Below, piece after piece: positions 10,844 to 20,534 of a stretch of 64,000 nt of DNA. This DNA comes from Batillaria attramentaria. Its lineage: Eukaryota; Mollusca; Gastropoda; Batillariidae. Location of the stretch: assembly GCA_018292915.2 (NCBI GenBank), contig JACVVK020000172.1:298501-362500 (forward strand), given 5' to 3'. Each line of letters starts with the position of its first letter. Position 1 is the first letter of the stretch. The notes below the pieces were generated by a model. The model searched no databases, was not told the DNA's origin, and saw nothing but the letters and a program-made list of their open reading frames with translations. The position numbers and the translations under genes were made by a program.

Positions 10844-11908
10844 TCATCCTACATTGAAAACAACTGCACCACCACTCACACTGAAAGTGACAAATACAGG
10901 GAATCTGTACTTTCCAACACTTTCTTCAGGTTTTTTCCTCTTGCAACTGTTAAACTCCTCCTTTAGGTTGTTGTGTCTGGCCGTGGTCTCACTGGATGGG
11001 TTCTGCTCCATACAGGTTCGTGCTTCAGAAAGCTGCTGGTGGAGTGTGGCCAACCGTTTGCTCCAGTACGGCTTGTAGTCCTTTCTGAAGCCACGAGGAA
11101 TTGGCCTTTTGGCTGCTGTGAGGATGGATTCGGTCAGCCTCTTCACGTTGGTGTTGTCTTCTGTAAAGGTGACGTTACAGAGGTCTTCAGCATGGTGTTG
11201 GTACTTCAGCCAGTCAGCTCTCTTGAAGTTCCAGCTGGCATGCTTCCTGTGATGGTCAGTGCTGGCCTTCTTGTCTGCAATGTGTAGGATGATGGGGAGG
11301 TGGTCGCTTCCACCTAGCTGGTCGCTGACGACTCTGGTGGTATGCTTCTGTATGTCTTCGGTTGCCATTGCCAGGTCCGGAGTGGATGTTTTCTTCCAGG
11401 CTCTGGAGTAGTATGATGGTTTGTCGTCAGGCTGGTTGATCAAGATCAGCTGGTTGTCAATCAGCCAGTCTTCTATTTCTTCCCCACGGTAGTCTGAGTT
11501 GTCGTATCCCCAGCTGGGTGAGTGGCCATTGAAGTCACCGACAATCAGGTGATTGTATGATGCGGGCTGGATGGTGTGGAGGTCCAGGCTTGCAGTGGGA
11601 GGGCTGTAGCAGTTGGTTATGAGGAGTTCCTCCCCCTGCAGCAGGACTTTGGTGGTGATGTATTCAAGATCCCCGCTTGAGGTTTGTCCAGTCACAGCAG
11701 CTGGGATGCCATGTCTGACAAGGGTTAGCACCCCTCCTTTGTGTCCAGATGGTCTGTCTCGCCGAAAACTGTCATATCCCCTGATGAAAAATCTGCGAGC
11801 TTCATTTAGGTGTGTCTCTTGGATGCAGATGACGTCGATTTTCTTGTCTCTGAGGAAGGCCTGTAACTCTGGTTTCTTCTGCTGGATGCCTTCGGCGTTC
11901 CACTGCGT
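10844..11908 (-). pseudogene. Non-LTR retrotransposon endonuclease domain (APE type), fragment
   Basis: One open frame of 354 codons reads from codon ACG at 11908 down to a stop at 10844. An in-frame TAA at 11909-11911 precedes it, so the element is truncated at its start. Motifs of the apurinic-endonuclease fold appear in order: QWNAEG (Asn about residue 4), CIQETH (Glu 31), NCY (Tyr about 101), VGDFNGH (Asp 125, Asn 127), TPDLA (about 178-181) and GSDHLPI (Asp 202, His 203). After about residue 325 (NSCKRKK) the resemblance to LINE ORF2 stops, and no reverse-transcriptase domain follows. In an intact element this domain nicks target DNA to prime reverse transcription. The catalytic residues are still present and the frame is open over the whole domain, so the insertion is probably young. 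It resembles Jockey/I-like elements, but I cannot fix the clade by eye. Confidence 0.88.
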
Positions 11909-11911
11909 TTA

Positions 11912-12404
11912 GTAAAACACATAATGGTCTATAAGACATTTGGAGGGGGGGGGGGGAGGCGGGGGAGTAGGTCTAAGATAGGATTTATTCGATGGATTTT
12001 GCACTAGTGTCGCGCTGTGAATGACCACAATGTGATCGTGTAGACGGGTCGGTGGAACTCGTGTATTTCTGTGATAATTAACTTTGGTTGCAGTGTACTC
12101 GTAAGAACCCTCATCCACCTGTCCTAGGGCTGATGTCATACGAGATTGGTTTTAGTCCGAAGAAACAGCGAACATGGTGTTTCGTTTTCCGTGCTTGTTC
12201 GAACAGGAACGTGTCCCGTGTGTCATGAGCCTAAGAACAACACGTGTGACGATGTTTAGTAGGATTTATTGCTGAAGACATTACGTATCACACATCGTTC
12301 CATGCCTCCCGGACAAAATAGGGAAAGCTATTTGTAGTCGCATGCCACACGAGAAACACGGAAACACACCATGTTCGATGTTTGTTCGGACCAAAAACAC
12401 TCCC
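11912..12404. other. Unique sequence with a poly-G tract at 11944-11967
   Basis: No gene is supported. The G-rich run lies about 35 bp from the truncated LINE edge. Confidence 0.5.
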
Positions 12405-12575
12405 ATGGGACATCGGCCGAATGGTAGATCGTTGGACTTCCAATGCTCGGGTCGTGAGTTCGTATCCCGGCTGGGGCCAAATATTTGTGCTGGCTGTTTC
12501 ATTGTTGCCTCGTCTTTGATATCACCCGTATGTGGTGGAAAAGGACGTTAACCCCCCAAACACCCACCCACCCTC
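12405..12575 (+). mobile_element. tRNA-related SINE, near full length
   Basis: The head begins with a degraded GGGACATCGGCCGAATGG. The B-box-like GAGTTCGTATCCC, the central TTTGATATCACCC and the GGACGTTAAC tail are all present. ACCC repeats lead into a (TG)n microsatellite at 12580. No clear target duplication was found. Confidence 0.9.
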
Positions 12576-12576
12576 T

Positions 12577-12579
<3 letters not shown>

Positions 12580-12626
<47 letters not shown>
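12580..12626. repeat. (TG)n microsatellite at SINE tail
   Basis: About 23 TG units begin 5 bp after the ACCC tail of the SINE. Growth of the microsatellite from the SINE tail is inferred. Confidence 0.95.
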
Positions 12627-12627
<1 letters not shown>

Positions 12628-12975
12628 TCGCCTTTTCTACCCGGCGGTTGCGTGATCACGTGTTTTGATTTACCCACAGCCCGGAGTCACCTGTGAATAT
12701 ATTGAAATGTACACTGCTGTGTCTTTACCAGTCAAACCGCTGGATTGCGTGATCATTAAAAAGCAATGCCCGGACTAAACGCTAGACCGCCCACATCAGG
12801 AGTTTCCGCACGATTTCACGTGCATGCACAGCGCCGTGACGCGCGCATGCGCACCGGTGCCCGTTGGGACAAGTTTGTCGTGGCTTTAACCGTGTAGTCA
12901 TCTTTCTCTAAACCCGCAGCTCTCACGAGTAGCCAGATTAAACAGAGTATAGCCCGTGCGGTGGGAAAATATACT
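12627..12975. other. Unique sequence, nothing recognised
   Basis: Non-repetitive, CpG-containing sequence between two oppositely oriented SINEs. No gene is supported. Confidence 0.5.
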
Positions 12976-12990
12976 CCTTTTTGTACATGG

Positions 12991-13164
12991 GTGGGTGGGT
13001 GGCTGTTTAGGAGTTTAACGTCATTTTTCCACCACGCATGGGTGATATCAAAGACGGGGCAACGAGAAAAAAGGCATTCACAAATATTTGGCCCCAGCCG
13101 GGATTCGAACTCACGACCCGAGCGATGAGAGTCCAACGCTCTACCATTCGGCTATCCCGGCTCC
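12991..13164 (-). mobile_element. tRNA-related SINE, near full length, with target duplication
   Basis: Minus-strand copy with an intact B-box GAGTTCGAATCCC and tRNA-like head. Flanking direct repeats CCTTTTTGTACATGG (12976-12990) and CCTTCTTGTACATGG (13165-13179) match at 14 of 15 bases. Confidence 0.93.
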
Positions 13165-13179
13165 CCTTCTTGTACATGG

Positions 13180-13494
13180 AGTAGGTATTTCTAGTATTTG
13201 GGAGTACTTTGATTATATTATTGATTTGCTGCAATAAGAGCTGCCAAGAAACCGTTGATCTTGTCTTCTTCTTCGTCGTTCACTAGATGCAGATGCCAGT
13301 CGCCCGCACGAATGCAGCCGTCCTCAGAAGGTCCTCCAGGTTGCCGCAGAGCTTGACCCTCCGCGGTACTGGTTCTGGCCATGTTTCTTGTCTGGGAGCT
13401 TCATGGAGCTGGCAGTGTTGTATTCATGACGTCTGCATTGCGTGCGCACTTCTCAGAGTCGCCGATTCTGAGTTTGCTGTACATATGTGCGGTT
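13180..13494. other. Unique sequence, nothing recognised
   Basis: Balanced composition with several weak open frames. No family resemblance was seen. Confidence 0.45.
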
Positions 13495-13585
13495 AGTCTG
13501 TTGTGTCGATCTTGTCTGATTTTTCGCATACAGGGCCAAAACCGAAGAAGAATCAAAAACGTGGGATACTCGTGCACGGTACGAA
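13495..13585 (+). repeat. Dispersed repeat, intact copy of the LTR target
   Basis: The words GATTTTTCGCATACAGGG, CCAAAACCGAAGAAG and GTGGGATACTCGTG recur in the same order at 16601-17012. There the element is interrupted after CAGGG by a solo LTR. The function and full extent of the repeat are unknown. Confidence 0.7.
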
Positions 13586-13910
13586 ATGTGTTAATATTGA
13601 TTTGAACAGGGTTAAAGTTACGTATCACGTAACACGTTGCATGTCTGTACCTATACTGAGCATTGCAAACTGTACGCTTATAAATGCGTATTCACTTACA
13701 GTAACGCCGCAAAGGCAGTTGACAAATTACAAGACACAGCCCTCAAGCAACCGCCTGGGAGCGAGAAGTGTCCGCAGTTTCCTCGTTTCCTCGCTTTTGA
13801 CATACAGAGTAAGGTAAAATATCTGCGCCATCGAGGCTACATGCCGGTTGTAATGATGGAAGAGTTATCGCCCCCTTCACTGTGGCCTTCGAGATTACCT
13901 TTTTTGTACT
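13586..13910. other. Unique sequence, nothing recognised
   Basis: May belong to the same dispersed repeat as 13495-13585, but I cannot define its edge. Confidence 0.4.
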
Positions 13911-13938
13911 GGAAAGGACGTTAAACTAGCAACATCAA

Positions 13939-13972
<34 letters not shown>
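13911..13972 (+). repeat. GGACGTTAAAC tail followed by (CAG)n
   Basis: GGAAAGGACGTTAAAC at 13911-13926 matches the tail word of the SINE family. It is followed by (CAA)n and about ten CAG/GCA units (13941-13972). Possibly a different retroposon sharing the same LINE-type tail. Confidence 0.5.
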
Positions 13973-13976
<4 letters not shown>

Positions 13977-14614
13977 ATGATAATGCGATGTTTATTATTA
14001 TTAACAATAACAGCAATAACACTATGGCTTACAGACAGCGTGTTTCACGGTGAAGGAATGAAGTACAAATAGCAAACAGTTTGTACTTATTTACGGAAAA
14101 TTGGCAAGGTGTACTGTACTGCATTTTCATCCGTACACTTAGATTACTGGTGCTTCTGTTTTTGCCCCCCCCTCCCCTCCCCCCAACCTCCGTTCACTCA
14201 CCACACCGTCCTCCACCCGAGTCCTCTATCTCCGTCAGCCCCGACCCCTGGGACGAGCACCCGGCCGTGTGAGGATCGTAGGGCAGGGCCGCTCCGCTTG
14301 CCACCCGGGGTGGATGTGAATATTTCACGAGGACATCAGCGCGCGCCATTGTGAGCAGTCGGTGGAGCAGAACGCGCAGAGCTTCTTCCCGCGTCTTGGG
14401 TCAATGTCGTAACCGCGCGGTGTCGGGTTGCACGTGCACTAATCTATTTATGATTTTCAATGCTCGTCCTGCTCTAGCTCATCTCGGAGGGCGGGGGGGG
14501 GGGGGGGGAGGGGGGTGAGACAGGGGTGCGGGGAGAGAGAGAGAGAGAGAGGGGGGGTAGATTAAGTTAAAGTGGTGCAGACATTACATTAATTTTGATT
14601 ACTTAAGGACTTTT
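13973..14614. other. C-rich and G-rich intergenic DNA, nothing recognised
   Basis: C-rich tracts at 14164-14225, CpG-rich sequence to 14440, then poly-G and GA tracts at 14491-14560. No gene is supported. Confidence 0.45.
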
Positions 14615-14730
14615 CCCTAAAGACTTTGTCATATTGGTTCCATAAACCCAGGCCAACTACGCTAAGTTTGCCCCCTAGAGACTAAGCCATATTGGTTCCA
14701 CAACTACAGGTCTACATTGCTCGTTGTGTC
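14615..14730. repeat. Two-copy tandem repeat, period 58 bp
   Basis: CCCTAAAGACTTTGTCATAT at 14615 and CCCTAGAGACTAAGCCATAT at 14673 both lead into TGGTTCCA. The repeat is degenerate. Confidence 0.6.
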
Positions 14731-14806
14731 ACACTTAGTTGCGCGGTTCTACCACCTAAACACTTGATCTGCCCCACCAGCACTACTGGTTTTCTCTCCA
14801 TGTTAT

Positions 14807-14839
14807 TGGGCGTTAAACTCCCAAACACCCACCCACCTT

Positions 14840-14840
<1 letters not shown>
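14807..14840 (+). mobile_element. SINE tail fragment
   Basis: GGGCGTTAAACTCCCAAACACCCACCCACC matches only the last ~32 bp of the SINE family. It is followed directly by a TA microsatellite. Confidence 0.7.

Positions 14841-14909
<69 letters not shown>
14841..14909. repeat. (TA)n microsatellite, about 34 units
   Basis: Pure TA tract abutting the SINE tail fragment. It may extrude as a cruciform. Confidence 0.97.
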
Positions 14910-14912
<3 letters not shown>

Positions 14913-14976
14913 CCAACGGCATACAAAGCACACATCTCCTAGATCTAGTGAGCGCTCTCAGCATTATTTACTTCCC

Positions 14977-15064
<88 letters not shown>
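14977..15064. repeat. (AT)n(GT)n(GA)n compound microsatellite
   Basis: Three dinucleotide blocks in direct succession. Confidence 0.96.
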
Positions 15065-15068
<4 letters not shown>

Positions 15069-15650
15069 TAATATGAAGTATGTGTGGGTGGGTATGTTTC
15101 TTAGTTGACTTTTACTGTGTTCAGTAAAGGCAAGATTGTAAACTGCAGTCAGAATCTAAAGGATTCTCTCTCTCTCTCTCGTCAGGAATATCAGATGAAG
15201 TCGGATTAGTGTATCGATCCAGGTGTAGACAGCTGGAGGTGAGGAAAGAGAGTTTGATCAGGTATCCATTTACATCACGCACTGTTTTTCCCGCACAACG
15301 TTTCTCGCTAACTCGCTTTTTGAACTGAACAATAGCTCACGATGTTCCGCTGAAAGTTCCTACTAATCACAAAACAGCGGGAGAGACTTCCAGTGAGCGT
15401 GAGCCATGTGTGTTTTGTGTGTTTCCTCGGGTCGAATAGCACATCACTTTAGAGTTTTCTTGTTGCTTTGTTTTCGCAATTTTTATATGACCTCATTCAG
15501 CAAAGTGTTGGAGCTCACCTTCATATCTCTTGTTTACAGCTTTAATCCGTTTGCCGGAAAAATAGTACAGTTTTTTTTTTCGATTTCCAGAAAACAATGC
15601 ACTTGCCTTGAACATTGTCAGAGGAAAAAGTGTCAGAGACACAACCAAAT
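15065..15650. other. Intergenic sequence with a short (CT)n at 15165-15180
   Basis: No gene is supported. The frame at 15406-15675 runs into a SINE fragment and is rejected as coding. Confidence 0.5.
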
Positions 15651-15785
15651 TCGACTTTCAATGCTCGGGTCGTGAGTTCGTATCCCGGCTGGGGCCAAAT
15701 ATTTGTGCTGGCGTTTTCATCATTGCCCCGTCTTTGATATCACCCGTATGTGATGGAAAAGGACGTTAAACCCCCACCCACCCTC
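15651..15785 (+). mobile_element. tRNA-related SINE, head truncated
   Basis: Starts inside the anticodon-arm equivalent (TTCGACTTTCAATGCTCGGG) and runs through the B-box-like segment, the body and GGACGTTAAAC to the ACCC tail. Its 3' end touches the next, inverted copy. Confidence 0.9.
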
Positions 15786-15890
15786 CAACAATGAAAGAGC
15801 AGGAAGACATATTTGACCCCAGCCGGGATACGAACTCACGACCCGAGCATTAGAAGTCCAATGCTCTACCATTCGGGCACCCCGGCTCCC
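15786..15890 (-). mobile_element. tRNA-related SINE, tail missing, inverted against neighbour
   Basis: On the minus strand it carries the head and B-box-like part and stops in the body (equivalent of CATCGTTG). Its cut end abuts the tail of the plus-strand copy without a spacer. A short poly-C run follows its head. Confidence 0.88.
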
Positions 15891-16559
15891 CCCCCCCCTC
15901 CCCCATGTTCAGAGCAGAAACTACACCATATATTGTATAACAAAATGTATGTCCAGCCGGGTCTCTGAACACAGCATACCTTTTGTGCTTATGGACTTTT
16001 CAGAAAGTTCATGATTTCAGAGATATCTTTTGTTTAAAAAAATAAAGCCACCTACATGTTTTCGTCAAACGGACTAAATCGTATGTTTGCCAGTCATGAC
16101 ATGTCTGGACAATCATAAAGAGATACACACATAATTGTATGTACCTGTAATTTTGACAGTCTGTAACTACAACCCGGCTCCAGAGATAGTAGTGCTTAAA
16201 TATATGACTGTCATTACGCTGATGACGTATAATAGATACACTATAATTATGTGCAAATGTTGCAGAAGATTTGATAAGGAACACTCACGTGTATAGCCCT
16301 GTATGAAATGGGCGGTACCAACATAGATTATGATAATTCTATATTTGAGCCCCACGAGCAGTGGGCGGGTCATATATTCTGTGACTACCTCCTATTTACA
16401 CTAGGAACAGTTTGTCGTGATTTGGACTGAACTCAATTCCTACCAAGGAAGTTTTGGGTTGCGCACCAGTAGCCTCACTAAAAAATATCACAATTAATGT
16501 TTGCATGGATTTAAATATGGCTTAGTTGGAGTGTTGGACTTTGATTTTACTCGTGCTTG
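15891..16559. other. AT-rich intergenic sequence, nothing recognised
   Basis: No tandem repeat, mobile element or convincing frame was seen. Confidence 0.5.
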
Positions 16560-17030
16560 CTGCAGTAAGACTGACTCGACAAGGAGCAGCTAATCTTGCT
16601 TGATTTTTGCATACAGGGTGTTGTCCCTTTTATGTCGCTTTTATTTACAGGGTGTTGTGCTTTTCTCCTGCTATGTCGCTCTCTCGGTGCACTCGCAGAG
16701 AAGACACGGGATACAACAGGATACAACTCCAATACTTTATTAACAGAAGATGCGCGAAGAACAAACTCATGAAAGCGGAAGAACCCAGAACGCTGTGCAG
16801 TGTTGCTTATATACTAACAGGTCAGATCTAGAACATTCCGCAACTTACTGGCAAGTTTGGAATCTTTCCAAGGTTACGTAGTCTAGTGACGTTACTGCAC
16901 TCGCATGTTCTGGGATGGTCTAGAAATTTCCATCGAAATGCAGTGACGTTTCGCGATCTCTACAACACAGGGCCAAAACCGAAAAAGAGTCAGAGACGTG
17001 GGACACTCGTGTGCCGTACATGTTAAGGTT
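16560..17030 (+). repeat. Dispersed repeat interrupted by a solo LTR
   Basis: 16601-16618 plus 16968-17012 together match the continuous copy at 13530-13582. The break point is exactly at the CAGGG target duplication. Confidence 0.7.
16619..16967 (-). mobile_element. Solo LTR of an LTR retrotransposon
   Basis: About 349 bp starting TGTTG and ending CAACA on the plus strand, flanked by 5-bp direct repeats CAGGG (16614-16618 and 16968-16972). Read on the minus strand it has a TATA-like GTATATAAG (16814-16806) and, about 65 nt further, AATAAA (16741-16736) followed by GT-rich sequence, the usual U3-R-U5 order. The related sequence at 13530-13560 lacks the insert. A 34-bp internal duplication (16615-16648 and 16649-16682) near one end makes 16653 an alternative LTR edge, also preceded by CAGGG. 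No internal retroviral-type genes are present. A 5-bp duplication suits Gypsy-like elements, but the family is inferred. Confidence 0.8.
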
Positions 17031-17090
17031 GCTCGTCCGTTTTACAGCCTACGAGTCGATTTTGACAAGAGTAGGTTTGAAAGTAGTAAA

Positions 17091-17264
17091 GGGTGGGTGG
17101 GTGGGTGTTTGGGGGTTTAACGTCCTTTTCCACCACATAGGGTGATATCAAAGACGGGGCAACGATGAAAAAGCCAGCACAAATATTTGGCCCCAGCCGG
17201 GATCGAACTCACGACCCGAGCATTAGAAGTCCAGCGCTCTACCATTCGACCACCCCGGCTCCCC
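17091..17264 (-). mobile_element. tRNA-related SINE, near full length, with target duplication
   Basis: Minus-strand copy. The B-box has lost one base (GATCGAACTC on the plus strand). Direct repeats GAAAGTAGTAAAGG (17079-17092) and GATAGTAGTAAAGG (17265-17278) match at 13 of 14 bases. Confidence 0.93.
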
Positions 17265-17388
17265 GATAGTAGTAAAGGCATCTGGCAACATTATGTAGTG
17301 TGTGTATTCTGTAACTACATGCTGGGAATATTTGTCGTGATTTTCACTTATTGCAGAGTCAACGTAAAGCGTACGTGGCTAGCTTTTT

Positions 17389-17416
17389 AAGTTGTTTCTC
17401 TATAGAGAAACAACTT
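17389..17416. repeat. Perfect 28-bp palindrome
   Basis: Arms AAGTTGTTTCTCTA and its exact complement meet without a spacer. The right arm and its flank (17404-17429) recur at 18950-18975 (GAGAAACAACTT...GACGGGGC), so this is part of an unnamed dispersed element. Confidence 0.9.
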
Positions 17417-17596
17417 TATGAGACGGGGCAGATTTTGCTACGCGCAGCAGCACGTTTCAGTGATACAAAACAAGACTGTGACGTTTCTCCACACAATACT
17501 TACTTTCACGCACACAGTGACGTAACGAAATCTGCGTCATAGACACCTTACGTGCACTCTATGCTGCTGCGTTCTTTTTGGCGGGAGTTGTGAGAC

Positions 17597-17602
17597 GTGT
17601 GT

Positions 17603-17633
<31 letters not shown>
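17597..17633. repeat. (GT)n microsatellite
   Basis: About 18 GT units with one interruption. Confidence 0.93.
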
Positions 17634-18174
17634 GACGGATGTAATGATGGCTATCTCCTAAACCACCTCGTTGGAGGCCCTTTTACTTTGAGATAAAATG
17701 GGAATTCACCTTCTCCAGACCTACCTTTCACGATTTTTAGCCTACTGCATTTTCAGAAGAGTTATCGCCGATTTTAAAAAATCGGTCATGTTACGAATTT
17801 TTTCGCAAAAAATGTTCAAATGGCTTCATTTTCTGAAATTGGGAAGATCATCCAATTATACTGCCTGTTTTCGTAGCACAGCTCTGTAGCTCTGATAGGT
17901 TTTGTGTAAGAAAAATATTTCCGAGGTAGGGGTGGTTTGCATATAAGGCCAAATATCTATGAAAAGACTCCTTCAAATTACTCATCATTCCGGTATTTTT
18001 GTCACTTGTGCCAACTGCACATATGACATGAACTACTGCACTATTATAGCTTTAGTATTAAGAATAGCAGAGCTTTTAGATAAACACATTTTTCATGTTT
18101 CTGCGAGAAGCGCCGGTCAAAAAAGTTCCAATTTTGCAATTTCGTAAGTACAATCCAAGGCACTTAAGTCCACG
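17634..18174. other. AT-rich sequence, nothing recognised
   Basis: Non-repetitive. A small inverted patch GATTTTAAAAAATC lies near 17770. No gene is supported. Confidence 0.45.
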
Positions 18175-18610
18175 TTTCATCAGCTCTCTAGATCTTCCAG
18201 ATTTTATGTCAAAATTAATTCAGTGACGGAAGTCACAAAAGCAACAAGGAAATCACAAGATATGTAGAAGTATCATCTGTCAGACGAGCAGCGTGAGGCT
18301 GACGTCAAATGTTTGGTTCACAGACAAAATCTGCAAGTATCGTCACCGCTTCCGACATTTCATCAGCCCTCTGGATCTTCCAGATTTCATGTGAAAAATA
18401 ATTCAGTCGGAGAAGTCACAAAGCCAACAGGGAAATCACAAGACATGAACAAGCATCCTCAGACGATCTCAGTGCTAGAGGCTGACGTCAAAAGTTTACT
18501 TCACGGAATTGACGTCATCTCTCTCCCTCTGTGTGACGCCGGACCTGCCTGAGGCTGACGTCAAATGTTTAGTTCACGGAACTGACGTCTCTCTCTCTCT
18601 CTCTCTCTCT
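18175..18610 (+). repeat. 183-bp tandem repeat with paired TGACGTCA palindromes
   Basis: Two full units begin with TTTCATCAG at 18175 and 18358 (period 183), followed by a partial third. TGACGTCA lies at 18300, 18483, 18510 and 18556, with a one-base variant at 18583. Within a unit end the two sites are 27 bp apart and enclose TTYACGGAA. The array ends in (CT)n. TGACGTCA is the consensus cAMP-response/ATF site; any regulatory use here is inferred. Confidence 0.8.
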
Positions 18611-18785
18611 GGGGAGCCAGGGTGGCCGAACGGTAGAGCGTTGGACTTTCAATGCTTGGGCCGTGAGTTCGAATCCCGGCCGCTGGGGCCAAATATTTGT
18701 GCTGGCCTTTTTCTCGTTGCCCCGTCTTTGATATCACCCTTATGTGGGAGAAAAGGACGTTAAACTCCTAAACACCCACCCACCC
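18611..18785 (+). mobile_element. tRNA-related SINE inserted in a CT tract
   Basis: Full head GGGGAGCCAGGGTGGCCGAACGG, B box GAGTTCGAATCCC with a 2-3-base insertion after it, body and tail. CT repeats on both sides are consistent with insertion into (CT)n and duplication of the target. Confidence 0.93.
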
Positions 18786-19903
18786 TCTCTCTCTGCCTCT
18801 CTCTCTCTCCCTTCTTCCCCCACCCGGCCCCACCCCCAGTCACGTGGCTAATCGGTCGAGGTCGTAGAGGATCTAGTGTCATTGGTAGCACTTGGAGAGG
18901 GGAGAACCGGCAACAATAACAACAAAACAGACAAAATAAAATGAAGTTTGGAGAAACAACTTTGTAGGACGGGGCCGTTCCTCCTTGTTAATCATTTGAG
19001 ATGATGTGCTGGGACTTGTTCTGTTTTAAGGTGTTTCATGTCTGAGGATTGTGATTGTCGTCACCAAACAGAACGGTGCCATTTTGACATTAGGGTATGC
19101 AGCAGCATGACGTGTACGCTGTCATGGCCGGGAAATTTGCATGGCGTCAGTGGTGCAAGTTTCGTATTGTGCAGATGGGGGGGGGGGGGGGGTGGGTGGT
19201 TGGGGCTTGTGCAGATGGGTGGGTGGGTGTTTGGGGTTTGTGCAGATGGCGCTAATGGCTCAGACGTAACTGCTTACAGCACACCTTTTATCTTTGAAGG
19301 ACGCGTGTCATTGAGGTTGACATAGTGTGAATATCACAGACTTTTTTGCCACTTTCTTCTGATTTTTTCCCCGCCACTTTCTCGGGAAAGGCATCTGAAA
19401 TAATACAGGTATTAAAAAAAAAATGCACTGTACACAGACACCCCCCCCCCACCCCCCACCATCATCCTACCGTCCATCTGTCCATCTGACAACATACCGA
19501 CAAACTACCACAAACATCCAATCGAGAAGCCTCGTTTGACGCAACAATGCGCGCTCATGCGCTCTAAGTTCTTTCACACTGCCTGAGACGGACATTCGAT
19601 CATTCTACCCACAATGCCGTCGGATCAGCCCGAATCCCCCGAACACAATATTTCATAAAACATGGCCTGTCACACCGTTGTCACACAAAAACGCCCCGAC
19701 ATTGTTCGCTGTAAATGGCCCCCGAAACGAGATAGGGCGAGAAAGCACGTGACATTTCGCGAGTTGTCATTGACATGTAACCCGACCCGTATCGGTATTG
19801 GATGCTGGGCGGCTCCCCCACACGCCATGCAACACCTTGCCAGCGACAACTCGCAGTTTGTTGGCTGTAAATTTATAATTTGGAATAAAAAGACGATTAA
19901 TTT
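18786..19903. other. Intergenic sequence with poly-G and poly-C runs
   Basis: G runs at 19168-19184, C runs at 19441-19457, and the shared palindrome flank at 18950-18975. The plus frame 19662-19988 and minus frame 19670-20002 overlap fully, and neither shows a domain. Confidence 0.45.
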
Positions 19904-20140
19904 GGCAACCATTTTGCACAATTTAGAAGCGATAACTTCTTCTGACAGTTTAGTCTTGCGAATGACATTTCGGGGTTGCTTGCGGTAATCACTGGAAATC
20001 ATTTTCTACAGTTTAGAACTGTAAAATATTAGAACAACAACAACAACAACAACAATGATAATGTGGCGACCATTTTCTACAAGTTAGAAGCGACAACCCA
20101 CTTGTCAAGCTTGCGAGCGACATTTCCCAGTTGTCTGGAA
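19904..20140. repeat. Degenerate tandem repeat, period about 161 bp
   Basis: GGCAACCATTTTGCACAATT at 19904 and GGCGACCATTTTCTACAAGT at 20065 begin two similar ~75-bp segments. A partial copy lies at 19997-20020. A (CAA)7 tract at 20033-20054 sits between them. Confidence 0.65.
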
Positions 20141-20476
20141 AACATCGTATGCTGGAACAGGAGGCGGTCGTAACTCCTTTTGTTAGTTTTAAATGCAACC
20201 TTTGTTGTAATTTAATGGATTATTTCCAGGTGGCGCGACAGTGCATGGGTACTATAACGCTAAGTGTGATTTAGAGAGAGAAGTTCACCTGCATTAGTGC
20301 TGATCACACTTTGTTGGTACAGATTAACGGTCATTATTTGTCTCATAAATTACATTTGATTGTCGTACTTTAAAATAAAAAGAGTTTTTTAGTTTTGCCA
20401 TTTAAAATAAATTATGGCGAAGTCGTTTATTGATGATGTAGACGATATCATACCCTGAAATTCATTGCTGTTTGGT

Positions 20477-20477
<1 letters not shown>
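20141..20477. other. Unique sequence, nothing recognised
   Basis: AT-rich and non-repetitive. No gene is supported. Confidence 0.5.

Positions 20478-20534
<57 letters not shown>

Noticed and set aside
16619..16967. Full LTR retrotransposon or endogenous virus
   Set aside because: Only one LTR is present, and no gag, protease or polymerase sequence lies nearby.
18611..18690. Functional tRNA gene
   Set aside because: The tRNA-like head belongs to the repeated SINE family, the anticodon arm does not pair properly, and a common body and tail follow in every copy.
19662..20002. Overlapping open frames on both strands
   Set aside because: Mutual shadows of similar length in a repeat-bearing region, with no family resemblance.
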